NCBI GenBank assembly: GCA_005877705.1
Contig: VBNY01000268.1
Coordinates: forward strand, 1-5,574
Source: Gammaproteobacteria bacterium
GTDB lineage: Bacteria; Pseudomonadota; Gammaproteobacteria; Steroidobacterales; Steroidobacteraceae
Length of the DNA: 5,574 nucleotides
Direction of reading: 5' to 3'
In this document: positions 5,306 through 5,574 of the stretch, piece by piece
Numbering within the stretch: the first letter of the stretch is position 1
Layout: each line of letters starts with the position of its first letter
Program-made: the position numbers and the translations under genes
Notes under the pieces: generated by a model
The model's input: the letters and a program-made list of their open reading frames with translations, nothing else
What the model was told of the DNA's origin: nothing
Databases searched by the model: none

Positions 5306-5574
5306 ATGTCGGAAGAAATAAAGCGACGCCGCACGTTCGCGATCATCTCCCACCCCGATGCCGGCAAGACCACGCTGACGGAGAAGCTGCTGCTGTTCGG
5401 GGGAGCGATCCAGATGGCCGGCACCGTCAAGGGCCGCAAAGCCGCGCGCCACGCCACCTCCGACTGGATGCGGCTCGAGCAGGAGCGCGGCATCTCCGTG
5501 ACCTCATCGGTCATGCAGTTTCCGTACTCCGAGTGCATCGTGAACCTGCTCGACACGCCCGGCCACGAGGACTT
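5306..5574 (+). CDS. prfC: peptide chain release factor 3 (RF3), N-terminal part (cut by window end)
   Basis: RF3 is a translational GTPase that removes RF1 or RF2 from the ribosome after termination. Only 89 full codons are present. They include the P-loop SHPDAGKTT (15-23; RF3 has Ser where many GTPases have Gly), the RF3-typical stretch around AGTVKGRK (38-45), ATSDWM (50-55), the switch I segment RGISVTSS (61-68) and the G3 motif DTPGH (83-87). The VKGRKAARHATSDWM context separates it from EF-G, LepA and TypA. The chosen ATG lies 15 bp after the rimI stop. An in-frame GTG at 5297 is a possible alternative start, three codons longer. The ribosome binding site is weak (GTGGA just upstream), so expression may depend on readthrough from rimI. 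The rest of the gene continues beyond the window. Confidence 0.96.
   Translation, partial: MSEEIKRRRTFAIISHPDAGKTTLTEKLLLFGGAIQMAGTVKGRKAARHATSDWMRLEQERGISVTSSVMQFPYSECIVNLLDTPGHED

Noticed and set aside
4562..5452. Open frame of 296 codons on the minus strand.
   Set aside because: It is antisense to the glycosylase gene, rimI and prfC, all clearly real. It is rich in Ala, Arg, His and Gln, with no recognisable motif.

Overview
This is a GC-rich (about two-thirds G+C by eye), densely coding chromosomal window. It most likely comes from a gammaproteobacterium, perhaps a free-living lineage near the Xanthomonadales, Nevskiales or Steroidobacter group. The evidence is that every gene reads as a proteobacterial housekeeping type, and that rimI lies just upstream of prfC, as in the E. 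coli holD-rimI-yjjG-prfC region. I cannot assign a genus. I see no insertion sequence, integrase, tRNA, rRNA, CRISPR array or phage gene, and no new defence or mobile system. It looks like ordinary core genome with a few details worth a second look.

Layout. (1) Positions 1-809, plus strand: the 3' part of a gamma-glutamyltransferase gene, including the whole catalytic small subunit. (2) Positions 810-858: a 49-bp convergent gap with at most a weak hairpin. (3) Positions 859-3178, minus strand: a two-gene unit, proS (prolyl-tRNA synthetase with its editing domain) followed by an exported lytic transglycosylase whose start overlaps the end of proS by 38 nt. (4) Positions 3179-3247: a 69-bp divergent gap dominated by a long near-perfect inverted repeat that ends directly at the next start codon. 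(5) Positions 3248-5574, plus strand: a compact run of pssA (phosphatidylserine synthase), a family 4-like uracil-DNA glycosylase, rimI (ribosomal protein S18 N-acetyltransferase) and the first 89 codons of prfC (release factor RF3). The junctions are a 1-nt overlap, a 17-nt overlap and a 15-bp gap.

Functionally the window mixes translation (proS, rimI, prfC), envelope work (pssA for phosphatidylethanolamine synthesis, a peptidoglycan-cleaving transglycosylase, and a periplasmic-type glutathione/gamma-glutamyl enzyme) and DNA repair (uracil removal). The plus-strand run is probably one transcript, with translational coupling at the first two junctions. The main points to check are a serine where the glycosylase family has its third [4Fe-4S] cysteine, the inverted repeat between proS and pssA, a short upstream reading frame with a good ribosome binding site overlapping the proS start, and a shortened active-site lid loop in the gamma-glutamyltransferase.
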